Origin: CAYYMH01 sp964472785
Lineage (GTDB): Bacteria > Zhuqueibacterota > Zhuqueibacteria > Thermofontimicrobiales > Thermofontimicrobiaceae
Length of the DNA stretch: 25,841 bases
Reading direction: 5' to 3'
Assembly: GCA_964472785.1 (NCBI GenBank)
Contig: CAYYMH010000057.1
Span: 1-25,841, forward strand
Positions within the stretch are counted from its first letter, which is position 1. The number at the start of each line of letters is the position of its first letter. This document shows positions 16,226 through 25,248 of this stretch, one piece after another. The position numbers were made by a program, and so were the translations under genes. Below the pieces are notes generated by a model that was given only the letters and a program-made list of their open reading frames with translations, searched no databases and was not told the origin of the DNA.

Positions 16226-17485
16226 TTGAATAAATTAAGATTATTTACTATTTTATTCTTTTTGACTGCTCTTTTTTCCACGCACTTATCCTTCTGCCAA
16301 ATAATTCCCGAAGATCAGGAAATAAAAACGATGCGTAAGCTGCCGGGAGAGATCGCTTCTCCTGATGACAATATTTTTAAGGAACGCGGGTATCCGATCC
16401 CCTCTGTCCAGGCGATTGAAACAGTCATCAATCCGGATGAGTACATTGTCGGACCGGGAGATTTCTTTTATATTAATATTTCAGGTGATGCGGAAACATC
16501 ATTTCCTACTCAAGTGACACCGGAAGGCAAATTGGTCATTCAAACCATCGGCACATTTTACGTGAACGGAAAAACGCTTTCCGAGGTTCAAAAGACAGTC
16601 AGAGAGGCGGGTAAAACCAAATATAAACTGAACATCGTTACTGCGAACTTGATGGAATTGAGGACGTTCCGCGTGCATATCCTCGGCGAGGTTAAAAATC
16701 CGGGAACGTATTTATCCCAGGCAATAGACCGGGCATCGGTGTTAATTGACCGCGCTCAATCTGTCACTGAATGGGCAGATGAAAGACATGTTGAAATCAG
16801 ACATGCTGACGGATCGATTGACACGCTTGACCTTTTTCTATTTAAAAAATTGGGTGTTTTGGAAGATAATCTGTACATGCAGAATGGCGATATAATTTAT
16901 GTGCCAGCGATTAACCTGAAAAAAAATACTGTCACGCTGGAAGGAAAAGTAACTAAACCGGGCATTCATCTGTTTAACGAAGGTGAATCGCTTTATGATT
17001 TTTTATTGCGACTGAATGCATTCAATCGGACATTGAATCCCAATGAAATCTATATTTTGAGAAAAGCCGATACGGGTGCAGATTTGGCCATCGATGTTGA
17101 TGTGTTAGGCGAACAAAATGATCCTGCCAAATTACCCGAAAATATTCAATTAAAAAACGGGGATCGGATTTTTGTCCCCTCGATGAAATATCAGGTTTAC
17201 GTTCGCGGCGCTGTCTTGAATCCGGGTGCTTATCCTTACAATGCCGGTTTCAGCGCGCGTGATTATATCGGTTTAGCCGGCGGGACCCAGGAGATGGGCA
17301 ATATCAAGAATATTGAAGTCATACACTTTGTTGATCAATCAATCGAAAAAGGTCCGGACGCTCCGGTACAACGTGGCGACTCAATTGTTGTCCCAATGGC
17401 TTTTCGAAAGAAATTTTCAGAATATTTGCAGATATTAGCCGGTATGGCGACATTGGTTTTTGCGTTTATGGCGGCGCAGAACTAA
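16226..17485 (+). CDS. Wza-like polysaccharide export protein with three SLBB-type domains
   Basis: Outer-membrane/periplasmic channel component for capsule or exopolysaccharide export. The start is TTG at 16226; GGGAG (16215-16219) lies 6 bases upstream and no nearby ATG competes. A signal peptide covers about residues 1-24 and ends at Cys24, but the preceding Phe makes a lipobox doubtful. The polysaccharide-export domain starts near residue 72 (YIVGPGDFFYINI). Three SLBB-like units follow: FRVHILGEVKNPG from 148, VTLEGKVTKPG from 236 and VYVRGAVLNPG from 324. A hydrophobic C-terminal segment (LAGMATLVFAFMAA) closes the 419-residue protein, like the helix by which Wza oligomers cross the outer membrane. 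It is the first gene of the cluster, with the Wzz-like gene 31 bases downstream. Confidence 0.9.
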   Translation: MNKLRLFTILFFLTALFSTHLSFCQIIPEDQEIKTMRKLPGEIASPDDNIFKERGYPIPSVQAIETVINPDEYIVGPGDFFYINISGDAETSFPTQVTPEGKLVIQTIGTFYVNGKTLSEVQKTVREAGKTKYKLNIVTANLMELRTFRVHILGEVKNPGTYLSQAIDRASVLIDRAQSVTEWADERHVEIRHADGSIDTLDLFLFKKLGVLEDNLYMQNGDIIYVPAINLKKNTVTLEGKVTKPGIHLFNEGESLYDFLLRLNAFNRTLNPNEIYILRKADTGADLAIDVDVLGEQNDPAKLPENIQLKNGDRIFVPSMKYQVYVRGAVLNPGAYPYNAGFSARDYIGLAGGTQEMGNIKNIEVIHFVDQSIEKGPDAPVQRGDSIVVPMAFRKKFSEYLQILAGMATLVFAFMAAQN

Positions 17486-17516
17486 ATAAGAATAATTACT
17501 AAAAGTTGGATGGTAC

Positions 17517-18764
17517 ATGGAAAAGAATAAACTGGATTTAATTGATTACCTGAGTCTACTTACCAAGTGGCGCAAAAAAATTATCATTAATTGTTTGATT
17601 ATTTGTATAATTGCTGCGGGCATAAGTTTAATTTTACCAAAAACTTTCAAATCTAGTACAACGATTCTCCCTCCGACCGGAGATAGAAGCGATCTTGGCA
17701 TATCATCCCTTCTAAATAATTTACCTGTAGGAGGATTAGGGCTTGGAATGGGAATGATATCAGAAGAAACAAATGTTTTTTTAGCAATTCTAAACAGCCG
17801 TACTGTAGGAGAAAATGTGATCCAGCAGTTTGATTTAACGACCCGTTATAAAAGTAAAAATATGGAGGAGGCTTTAAGAACATTATACGGCAAAACTTCG
17901 GTAAAAATTAACGATGAAGGCACTGTAACCTTATCTGTACTAGCGAAAACACCCTCTTTATCTTCAAAAAAGGACGACGATGAAGCCAGAAATCTTGCAA
18001 AAGATATTGCTAATTTTTTCATCAAAGAATTAGATAGAGTGAATCGACATTTAAAAACCGAACGAGCTACTCATACAAGAAAATTTATTGAAAGACGATA
18101 TAAAAAGAATCAAAGTGATCTCGAGAACGCAGAAAATAAATTTAAACAATTTCAAGAAGAATATGGTATAATCGCTTTGCCGGAACAGATGGTAGCAACA
18201 ATCCAGACTGCTGCCGAATTAAAAGCGAAAATCATTGCTAAAGAAGTAGAGGAAGGCTATTTAAGCAAATTTGTTACGGATTCACACACAAAATTGATAC
18301 AGGTCAAAACTGAATTGGCCGAATTACGTCAGGAATACCGTAAATATGAAACAGGTCAAAATATTTCGGAGGATGGTCTTAAAAGTGAGACTCCAGATAT
18401 GTTCATATCGTTGAGGGAGGCTCCAGAACTGGGAGTCAGATATTTACGGCTTTATCGTGAAGTCAAACTGCAAGAAAAAATTATGGAATTCCTGTTGCCA
18501 CAGTATGAGCAAGCAAAAATTCAAGAGGCAAAAGACACACCTACTGTACAAGTTCTCGATCCGGCAAAAATACCAATTAAACGAAAAAGTCCGAAACGCA
18601 TGATTATCGTTCTTGTAACTGGTTTTTTTAGTTTTTTATTGTTCTGTATTTCAGCCTATGTTTCTTTTAAAATAAATTATATTAGAGAAACAGATCACCA
18701 AAAATATTCTCGGATTAAAAAAATTCTGCACGATCTGAAGCCAGGTAGATGGTTTAAATCATAA
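17517..18764 (+). CDS. Wzz-like polysaccharide co-polymerase / chain-length regulator
   Basis: Inner-membrane protein of the polysaccharide co-polymerase family, expected to set chain length with the Wzy polymerase and to contact the export channel. It has 415 residues with membrane helices at about 21-41 and 362-384 flanking a large periplasmic region. That region contains the typical SSTTILPP segment after helix 1 and a long coiled-coil stretch around 175-225 (RRYKKNQSDLENAENKFKQFQEEYG). The PKRMIIVLVTG motif marks helix 2. The cytoplasmic tail is about 30 residues and has no Walker motif or tyrosine cluster, so this is not a fused BY-kinase. Its TAA shares one base with the next gene's ATG (TAATG), indicating translational coupling. 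Confidence 0.88.
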   Translation: MEKNKLDLIDYLSLLTKWRKKIIINCLIICIIAAGISLILPKTFKSSTTILPPTGDRSDLGISSLLNNLPVGGLGLGMGMISEETNVFLAILNSRTVGENVIQQFDLTTRYKSKNMEEALRTLYGKTSVKINDEGTVTLSVLAKTPSLSSKKDDDEARNLAKDIANFFIKELDRVNRHLKTERATHTRKFIERRYKKNQSDLENAENKFKQFQEEYGIIALPEQMVATIQTAAELKAKIIAKEVEEGYLSKFVTDSHTKLIQVKTELAELRQEYRKYETGQNISEDGLKSETPDMFISLREAPELGVRYLRLYREVKLQEKIMEFLLPQYEQAKIQEAKDTPTVQVLDPAKIPIKRKSPKRMIIVLVTGFFSFLLFCISAYVSFKINYIRETDHQKYSRIKKILHDLKPGRWFKS

Positions 18765-20269
18765 TGAGCAAAAATCAGCATTTCAATATAAACGGGCAAA
18801 TAAAGCGGACGTTTAAAGATTCTTTGACATATCTTCCAACCAGAGTTGTTCCGGCAGTGATTGGAATTTTGTTAATCCGTGTATTAACAACGGCATTAAG
18901 TCCTGATGAGTATGGCCATTATCAGATCGCGCTTTCAACATTTGGACTCATTAGAGTATTTAGCACCGTTTGGCTGTCGACCAGTGTGACGAGATTTTTT
19001 TTATCCTATAAAAAGTCACAACGGGAAAATGTTTTCTATTCGACTTTATTTATCATTTCAATCATCAGTGCTATTAGCGTTAGCATAATCGCTATTTTAA
19101 TAAATTTTTTCTTTTTTAAGTCCAGACTGAGCGATGCATTATTCTCACTTATTAATTTAGCCATTGCAGCTTCAATTTTTAATTCCTTCTTCGAAATTTT
19201 TGTTATCATCTTCAGAGCTGGACTTGAATCCAAAAAGTATTCTTTCTTTTGGATTTTATTTTCGATCGGAAAACCGCTCATCGGTGTTGGACTTATTTTC
19301 ATTTTCGGATTTAAAGGAGATGGCATTTTTTGGGGATTCTTGATTATCCCACTATTATTAAACTTACTGATACTGTTTAAAATAGATTTTTATAATAAAT
19401 TTAAAACCGCATATTTCTCAAAATCATTGTTGCATCAATTTTTCAAATACGGAATACCGATTACATTTTCATTTTTAGCATTCTGGATTTTATCTCTATC
19501 GGACCGATATTTAATTCAAATATTCGCGGACAGTACTCAAGTTGGACTTTACTCCGTCGGCTACGCAATTTCTGAAAAAACGCTCAACTTTTTATACACA
19601 GTGCTTATGTTAGCGGCATTTCCAATTATTATCGACAACTGGGAAAACTATGGTAAAGCCAAGACCCAACAATTAATTACCGAAATCAGCCGTTATTTTT
19701 TAATTATTTGCACACCAATAATGATCATACTGGTCTGCGTTCCCGAACATGTGCTGTTTATTTTTTCAAGCGACAAATTTATCAAAGGAGCGTCAGTCCT
19801 CCCTTTTATCGCTATTGGTGTTTTTTTTAACGGATTAAATCAATATGTCTTAAAAGGGTTCGAACTAACAAAGAAAAGTTATAAAATCGCTAAATTGGCT
19901 GCATTAGCAGGTATATCCAATATTGGATTAAACATCATTTTAATTCCAAAATACGGTTTCCTTGGGGCAGGTATTTCCGCCATGACATCGTATGTGATTT
20001 ACTTTTTGTTAGCTAATTATTTCGTAAAAGTGGAAATGGCGTGGAAACCACCATATAAATCAATATTCAAGATCGGAGCAGCCTGTCTTGTTTTATCTTT
20101 TTTTCTTTTAATGATGAGTTCTTTTATATCTGACTCTATCTTATTGGTTTTACTCGTCATTCCAACTGGTCTCATTTTATTTGTGATTACACTGATATTA
20201 ATCAGGGAAATTAAGTATAAGGAAATCAAATCAGTTTTTACTTTTGTAAGCGATTTATTTCGAAGATAG
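18764..20269 (+). CDS. Wzx-like lipid-linked oligosaccharide flippase
   Basis: A 501-residue polytopic membrane protein of the polysaccharide-transporter/MOP flippase type, predicted to move undecaprenyl-diphosphate-linked repeat units across the inner membrane. About 12-14 hydrophobic helices are visible. The N-terminal LTYLPTRVVPAVIGILLIRVL with the following DEYGHYQIALS element is characteristic, as is SDRYLIQIFADSTQVGLYSVGYAI in the middle. The substrate cannot be read from sequence. It overlaps the Wzz-like gene by one base and is followed one base later by the polymerase gene. The coding sequence is strikingly A+T-rich, as is common for surface-polysaccharide loci. Confidence 0.9.
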   Translation: MSKNQHFNINGQIKRTFKDSLTYLPTRVVPAVIGILLIRVLTTALSPDEYGHYQIALSTFGLIRVFSTVWLSTSVTRFFLSYKKSQRENVFYSTLFIISIISAISVSIIAILINFFFFKSRLSDALFSLINLAIAASIFNSFFEIFVIIFRAGLESKKYSFFWILFSIGKPLIGVGLIFIFGFKGDGIFWGFLIIPLLLNLLILFKIDFYNKFKTAYFSKSLLHQFFKYGIPITFSFLAFWILSLSDRYLIQIFADSTQVGLYSVGYAISEKTLNFLYTVLMLAAFPIIIDNWENYGKAKTQQLITEISRYFLIICTPIMIILVCVPEHVLFIFSSDKFIKGASVLPFIAIGVFFNGLNQYVLKGFELTKKSYKIAKLAALAGISNIGLNIILIPKYGFLGAGISAMTSYVIYFLLANYFVKVEMAWKPPYKSIFKIGAACLVLSFFLLMMSSFISDSILLVLLVIPTGLILFVITLILIREIKYKEIKSVFTFVSDLFRR

Positions 20270-20270
20270 T

Positions 20271-21593
20271 ATGCATATAAACACCCAAAATATCGACATC
20301 AAACCCCAACTTTTTTTAATAGCCCTAATTCAAGCGATTTTATTATTGCTGTTATTAAAATCGTTCGCTCTATGGGCTATTTTTATCGCTTTAATATCAG
20401 GAATCTTCTTCCTATATATTTTTCCAGAATTAGGTTTTGCATTTGCCCTGACCAATAATATTCTTCTTTACATATTTTTTGATTATGTTAGAGTAAATAT
20501 TACTGCTCCTGTTGTCATTGTCTATGCGTTGATATTAATAACAAGCACTTCCTTTTTCTTAATAAAAAAGGATTTTACCATTGATTTCATTAAGGATAAA
20601 ATTTTAATTATTTCAATGTTAATTGGTTTAATAATGATCTTTGGCTACTTTTATTCAAGCAATAAAACCTTTGGTCTTTATAAAACAGCATTTTATTTTA
20701 TCAACAACCTGCCACTTTTACTTGTCGGGATTTTGCTAAAAGAAGATAAAATGAGCATTGTTAAATTACTGATCTTTGCTTATGCTATTGGTTTGTTAGT
20801 ATCGATAATTTCTATTCTTATTTCATTAGACGACTTGTATTTCGATTTTATGAGATTCAGACCATCCGAAAATGTAAGCCCAATTACACTTTCCCGCACT
20901 CTTGGTACAGCAGCATTATTTTCCTTGTTCTTGTTTGCGAAAGCTAATAACAAAATAATAAAATTAATAATCATTTTCTCAATGCCTTTACTCTTAGCAC
21001 CGATGATATGGTCAGGCACAAGAGCTCCTTTGATAGGGTTACTTGGGGCTGCTTTGGTTTATTACCTCGCTCAACCAAAACAATCATTATATAAAAAATT
21101 TTTTGTCTCTATAATTGGGCTATCATCTGCTTTGTTTTTGTTATTTAGGTCATCAAGTCAAATTGCAACAAGAATGACTACTCCAATTACTCAAGAGGCT
21201 AGCGCTGCTTTTCGAATTTTAGCATGGTTCAAAGGAATACAGGACTTTTTAAAATCCCCATTTTTAGGCACTGGAACAGGCAGTTTTAAATTAGAGACTA
21301 ATTGGATAGAATTAAAATGGGCACATAATCTAATTATTGAAATGGCCGGAGAAAATGGTATTGCAGGTCTCTTTTTAATTCTATTTTTTTTATATCTGAC
21401 AACTGTATACGGTATAAAAACCATTACTTATTTTAATAAAACTGGAGAATTTTTAAAACTTCAACTGAGTATATGCATGCTTGCTTTGTTTGTATTTACG
21501 CTTTGGAATTCAATGTTTAGCGGAGCAATCTTCTCGAACGCGTTAGTCTGGTTCTCTGCTGGTTTAATTATTGCCCTGAAACCGAAAAATTAA
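20271..21593 (+). CDS. O-antigen polymerase/ligase family membrane protein (Wzy/WaaL-like)
   Basis: A 440-residue protein with 10 or more membrane helices and the features of the Wzy_C family: a WSGTRAPLIGLLGA stretch near residues 243-256, and a periplasmic loop ending in WAHNLIIEMAGENGIAGL with H352. The family includes polymerases that join repeat units and ligases that attach them to an acceptor. Adjacency to Wzx- and Wzz-like genes favours a polymerase. The ATG lies one base after the flippase stop, so it is in the same transcription unit and probably translationally coupled. Confidence 0.83.
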   Translation: MHINTQNIDIKPQLFLIALIQAILLLLLLKSFALWAIFIALISGIFFLYIFPELGFAFALTNNILLYIFFDYVRVNITAPVVIVYALILITSTSFFLIKKDFTIDFIKDKILIISMLIGLIMIFGYFYSSNKTFGLYKTAFYFINNLPLLLVGILLKEDKMSIVKLLIFAYAIGLLVSIISILISLDDLYFDFMRFRPSENVSPITLSRTLGTAALFSLFLFAKANNKIIKLIIIFSMPLLLAPMIWSGTRAPLIGLLGAALVYYLAQPKQSLYKKFFVSIIGLSSALFLLFRSSSQIATRMTTPITQEASAAFRILAWFKGIQDFLKSPFLGTGTGSFKLETNWIELKWAHNLIIEMAGENGIAGLFLILFFLYLTTVYGIKTITYFNKTGEFLKLQLSICMLALFVFTLWNSMFSGAIFSNALVWFSAGLIIALKPKN

Positions 21594-21669
21594 ACTATCA
21601 TTTGATAAAATAGTTGATAAATCATTTCATTGATGGTTGGTTTTTTGTAAATTATTTTTGAGTGTATTT

Positions 21670-22821
21670 ATGAAAGTTTGTATGATATTAATGAGCGATT
21701 TTACCCACGACGCTCGTGTAACAAAAGAGGCGAAGACGTTAGCTGATGCGGGTCATAAGGTTAAAGTATACGCTCTAAAAAGCAAAAACACATTATCTAC
21801 TGAAAAACGAGATAACTTTGAAATTATTCGAACTGAAGTAAAATCGCGTTACATTTTGCCTAAGGGACAATTTTTCTTTTTTCTAAAATATATTGAGTTT
21901 TTGCTGCAAATAATTAGACAGCTATATAATCAACCTTTTGACATTTATCATGCACACGATCTTGAGACGTTACCTATTGGTTTCATTATTTCAAAATTAA
22001 AAAACAAGCCTCTAATCTATGACTCTCATGAATTATACATTGATAGTGTCAAAACGCATCGATTGGCGAGACCAATCTGGTATCAAATCGAAAAATTTCT
22101 TGCAACAAGAACAAGTATAACAATTATGGAAACCCAATCACGGGGAAAAATATTTGCTGAAAGATATAATGTAGCTATCCCCGAAGTAATCATGAACTGT
22201 CAATACTTAGATTCGTTCACAAGATCAGATTTTCTACGGGAATTGTTACCTATTCCAGTTAAAAACAAAATCTTAATTTACCAGGGAAAAGTAGAGCAAA
22301 ACAGGGGGGTTGATATATTATTAGAAGTTATGGATTATGTTAAAAATGCCTCACTAGTCATTATAGGTCCCGGAACGTATTTAGATAACTTAAGAAAGAA
22401 GGTAAAGCAAACGGACAAACAAAGCCAAATCTTTATTTTAGATCCTGTTCCGTGGGAAGAGCTTTCAAAATATACGGCATCTGCTGATCTGGGCGTTTTT
22501 CCTTTACAAAATGTCTGTTTAAATTATTATCTTTCACTTTCTAATAAATTGTTCGAATATTTATCAGCCGGAATACCGGTGGTCTTTAGTGACTTTCCAG
22601 AAATGAGAAAAATTATCGTTGATAATAAAGTTGGAACTGTTATTAATGAAAAAGATCCAGTTGCAATTGCCGATTCAATAAATAATATATTAAATAACCA
22701 AAAGTTGTACGAGGAAATGTCAAAAAATGCCAGACGCATTGTAAAGGAAAAATATAATTGGCATATTGAAGGTAGGAAGTTACTTAATTTTTATGACAAA
22801 TTAAATCTTTCAAATTCTTAA
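21670..22821 (+). CDS. GT4-family glycosyltransferase
   Basis: Predicted cytoplasmic GT-B-fold glycosyltransferase adding a sugar to the lipid-linked repeat unit. From the ATG at 21670 there are 383 residues beginning KVCMILMSDFTHDARV, the standard first beta strand and loop. An in-frame TTG at 21637 would add eleven hydrophobic residues and has no ribosome site, so it is rejected. The N-domain shows HAHDLE (94-99) and YDSHELY. The C-domain has IYQGKVEQNRGVDIL, IIGPG and SNKLFEYLSAGIPVV, with E296 in the usual nucleotide-sugar-binding position. Donor and acceptor cannot be inferred. It starts 76 bases after the polymerase gene. Confidence 0.88.
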   Translation: MKVCMILMSDFTHDARVTKEAKTLADAGHKVKVYALKSKNTLSTEKRDNFEIIRTEVKSRYILPKGQFFFFLKYIEFLLQIIRQLYNQPFDIYHAHDLETLPIGFIISKLKNKPLIYDSHELYIDSVKTHRLARPIWYQIEKFLATRTSITIMETQSRGKIFAERYNVAIPEVIMNCQYLDSFTRSDFLRELLPIPVKNKILIYQGKVEQNRGVDILLEVMDYVKNASLVIIGPGTYLDNLRKKVKQTDKQSQIFILDPVPWEELSKYTASADLGVFPLQNVCLNYYLSLSNKLFEYLSAGIPVVFSDFPEMRKIIVDNKVGTVINEKDPVAIADSINNILNNQKLYEEMSKNARRIVKEKYNWHIEGRKLLNFYDKLNLSNS

Positions 22822-22838
22822 ATAATAGCATTGTACAA

Positions 22839-24005
22839 ATGTCAATAAATATCTTAATGGTGCTCCAATCAGATTTCCCCACAGACATGCGGGTTGAAAG
22901 AGAAGCACAATCACTAATCAAAGCCGGACATAACGTATATTTATTATGTGATAATCGAATTAAACGAGAACGTTTCGCATCGATTCAGAATATAAATGTG
23001 ATCCGATTACCACACAGAAAATATTTACATAATTGGATCAATATTCCTATTTATCCAAATCCAGTATGGTTGAGCGCCATTAAAAAATTAGCGATAGCCT
23101 ATGAGATTGATGTGATCCATGTACACGATTTGCCTTTAGCGCTGTCATCAATAAAAATCGGCAGGAAATTGAATATTCCTGTTATCCTTGATTTGCATGA
23201 AAATTATCCGGCAGCGATGGAGCTATGGTATCGTAGCGGGATAATGGGATGGACGTTGAGAAATCCCAAATTAGCCAAAATACTTGAAAAATATTGTTTA
23301 CAGCGTGTTAGCAAGATCATCGTTATCGATCCGGAACATAAACAATTATTAATTCAACAAGGCATTCTGGAAAATTGGATTTACGTTGTTGAAAACACAA
23401 TATCTAAGAATTTTATCAAACAACTTGAAAAGAACGATGAGACACTTGATCAATTCGCGGATAAATTTGTTCTTTTTTATTTCGGGAAAATTGGGCCGGA
23501 GCGCGACCTCGAAGTCGCATTAGAAGCGTTACCCAAAATTAAACGAAAAATTCCGGGAACAAAACTCATTATCGCCGGCGATGGACCACATCTGCCTAAT
23601 CTGAAAAATCTCACAAATCAATTGGAAATTGAAAACGATGTTATATTTAACGGTTGGACAAGTTTTGAAAACGCTGTTGCTCTCTTTAATTCAAGTGATA
23701 TTTGTATCCTGCCGCAAGGCGCTAATTCATACATAGATAATGGTATCCCCAACAAGCTTTTTCAATATATGTCGTTTGGAAAACCGATAATCGCTTCAGA
23801 CACGAAAGCAATTTCACGCGTTGTCAGCGAAACTGGATGTGGAGAGATATTCAAATCAAAATCTCCTGACAGTTTTGCGGAGGCAGGTTTTAAAATATAT
23901 TATAGTAAGAACCCTTATGGCGAAAACGGGAAAAAAGCAATTCTTGAAAAATACAATTGGGAAAAGTCTGAGAAAAATCTGTTGAAATTATATTCCGAAA
24001 TCTAA
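22839..24005 (+). CDS. GT4-family glycosyltransferase, second copy type
   Basis: A 388-residue GT-B-fold glycosyltransferase, similar in layout to the preceding gene but not a close duplicate. The N-terminus (INILMVLQSDFPTDMRVEREAQ) and HVHDLPLAL (D97) mark the acceptor-binding half. FGKIGPERDLEVAL, IIAGDGPHL and PNKLFQYMSFGKPII mark the donor half. In the last motif the usual glutamate of EYM is glutamine; this is seen in some family members but may change donor contacts. It begins 17 bases after the previous stop in the same transcription unit. The ATG has no clear ribosome site. The sugar is unknown. Confidence 0.88.
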   Translation: MSINILMVLQSDFPTDMRVEREAQSLIKAGHNVYLLCDNRIKRERFASIQNINVIRLPHRKYLHNWINIPIYPNPVWLSAIKKLAIAYEIDVIHVHDLPLALSSIKIGRKLNIPVILDLHENYPAAMELWYRSGIMGWTLRNPKLAKILEKYCLQRVSKIIVIDPEHKQLLIQQGILENWIYVVENTISKNFIKQLEKNDETLDQFADKFVLFYFGKIGPERDLEVALEALPKIKRKIPGTKLIIAGDGPHLPNLKNLTNQLEIENDVIFNGWTSFENAVALFNSSDICILPQGANSYIDNGIPNKLFQYMSFGKPIIASDTKAISRVVSETGCGEIFKSKSPDSFAEAGFKIYYSKNPYGENGKKAILEKYNWEKSEKNLLKLYSEI

Positions 24006-24050
24006 TTAAGCATTAAAAAACCTTTTATACATAAAAATTAAATCATCAAA

Positions 24051-25199
24051 ATGATAATCTTAATTTTCTATATCTCATTATCCATATTGCTTTTTAGCTA
24101 TATCATTTATCCTCTTATGGTTATATTGATAGCAAAGCTTTTTCCAAAAACAAGGAGAGTTAATGAAGATTTGAGACCGATGGTTTCAATGATCGTTTCT
24201 GCTTATAATGAGGAAAAAAACTTACCTGAAAAAATTGAGAATTTCAAAGCCTTGAATTATCCCGCTGACAAAATAGAGCTGGTAATTGGCTCTGATGCTT
24301 CAACAGATACAACAAATGAAATATTAAGCAAGCTTAAAGAGAAAAATATTCGCGCTTTTCTGTATCAAAATAGAGGCGGAAAATCCGCGGTGCTGAATAA
24401 ATTAGTGAAGGAGGCAGAAGGAGAAATTTATATTTTTTCCGATGCAAATACAATTTATAATAAAGACGCAATCCTAAAACTGGTTCGTCATTTTGAAGAT
24501 AAAAACATAGGCGGTGTTTGTGGCTTTCTGAAATTGGTTAATCCGAATAAAAATGTTGGCGGAATGGGGGAACAATTTTATTGGAATTTTGAAAATATTC
24601 TTAAAAAAAGCGAGGGAACAATTAAAACCGTGATTGGCGCGAATGGCGCGATTTATGCGCTTAGAAAAGAATTTTATCGTCCCTTGCCTGAAGATAAAGT
24701 TGTGATGGATGATTTCCTGATTCCGCTTAAGGCAGTTGAATTAGGCTATGATGTTATTTACGATGGCGAAGCACTTGCCGAGGAAACTACGTCCCCTGAT
24801 TTATCAGGAGAATACCAAAGAAAAATTAGAATTGGAGCCGCAAATTTTAATGCGTTGGTTGAAATCAAAAATTTGCTTAAACCTTGGAAAGGATTTGTCT
24901 CCATCAGCCTTTGGTCTCATAAAATTTTTCGCTGGTTTGCACCATTTCTTTTGCTTGCAATGTTTTTGTCGAATTTATTTCTGGCGATAAAAGGATCGTA
25001 TGAACTATTATTTTGGGCGCAATCACTTTTCTATGGTAGTGCAATTGCCGGGTTTATTTTGGCCAAAAAAAACGTCACGACAAAAATTATCATATATCCA
25101 TATTATTTTTGTGCGATCAACCTGGCATTGGCCATCGGTTTTTTTAGATTTCTGACAAAATCTCAAAAACCAGCTTGGGGACGAGTAGAGAGAACCTGA
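24051..25199 (+). CDS. Membrane-bound GT2-family glycosyltransferase
   Basis: A 382-residue processive-type family 2 glycosyltransferase. One N-terminal membrane helix (about 3-30) precedes a GT-A domain with SMIVSAYNEEKNLP (46-59), GSDASTDTT (80-88), the metal-binding DAN at 131-133 and a VVMDDF acceptor/base motif (D220/D221). QRKIRIGAANF (256-266) takes the place of the QxxRW motif. Two to four C-terminal helices follow. Such enzymes often begin or extend beta-linked polymers and can act at the membrane face. It is the last plus-strand gene of the cluster, 45 bases after the second GT4 gene, and it converges with the C5-epimerase gene. Confidence 0.88.
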   Translation: MIILIFYISLSILLFSYIIYPLMVILIAKLFPKTRRVNEDLRPMVSMIVSAYNEEKNLPEKIENFKALNYPADKIELVIGSDASTDTTNEILSKLKEKNIRAFLYQNRGGKSAVLNKLVKEAEGEIYIFSDANTIYNKDAILKLVRHFEDKNIGGVCGFLKLVNPNKNVGGMGEQFYWNFENILKKSEGTIKTVIGANGAIYALRKEFYRPLPEDKVVMDDFLIPLKAVELGYDVIYDGEALAEETTSPDLSGEYQRKIRIGAANFNALVEIKNLLKPWKGFVSISLWSHKIFRWFAPFLLLAMFLSNLFLAIKGSYELLFWAQSLFYGSAIAGFILAKKNVTTKIIIYPYYFCAINLALAIGFFRFLTKSQKPAWGRVERT

Positions 25200-25248
25200 T
25201 AAATAGATAATAATCATTAGTTCTTGCCAGTTTAAATAAATAATTTAG

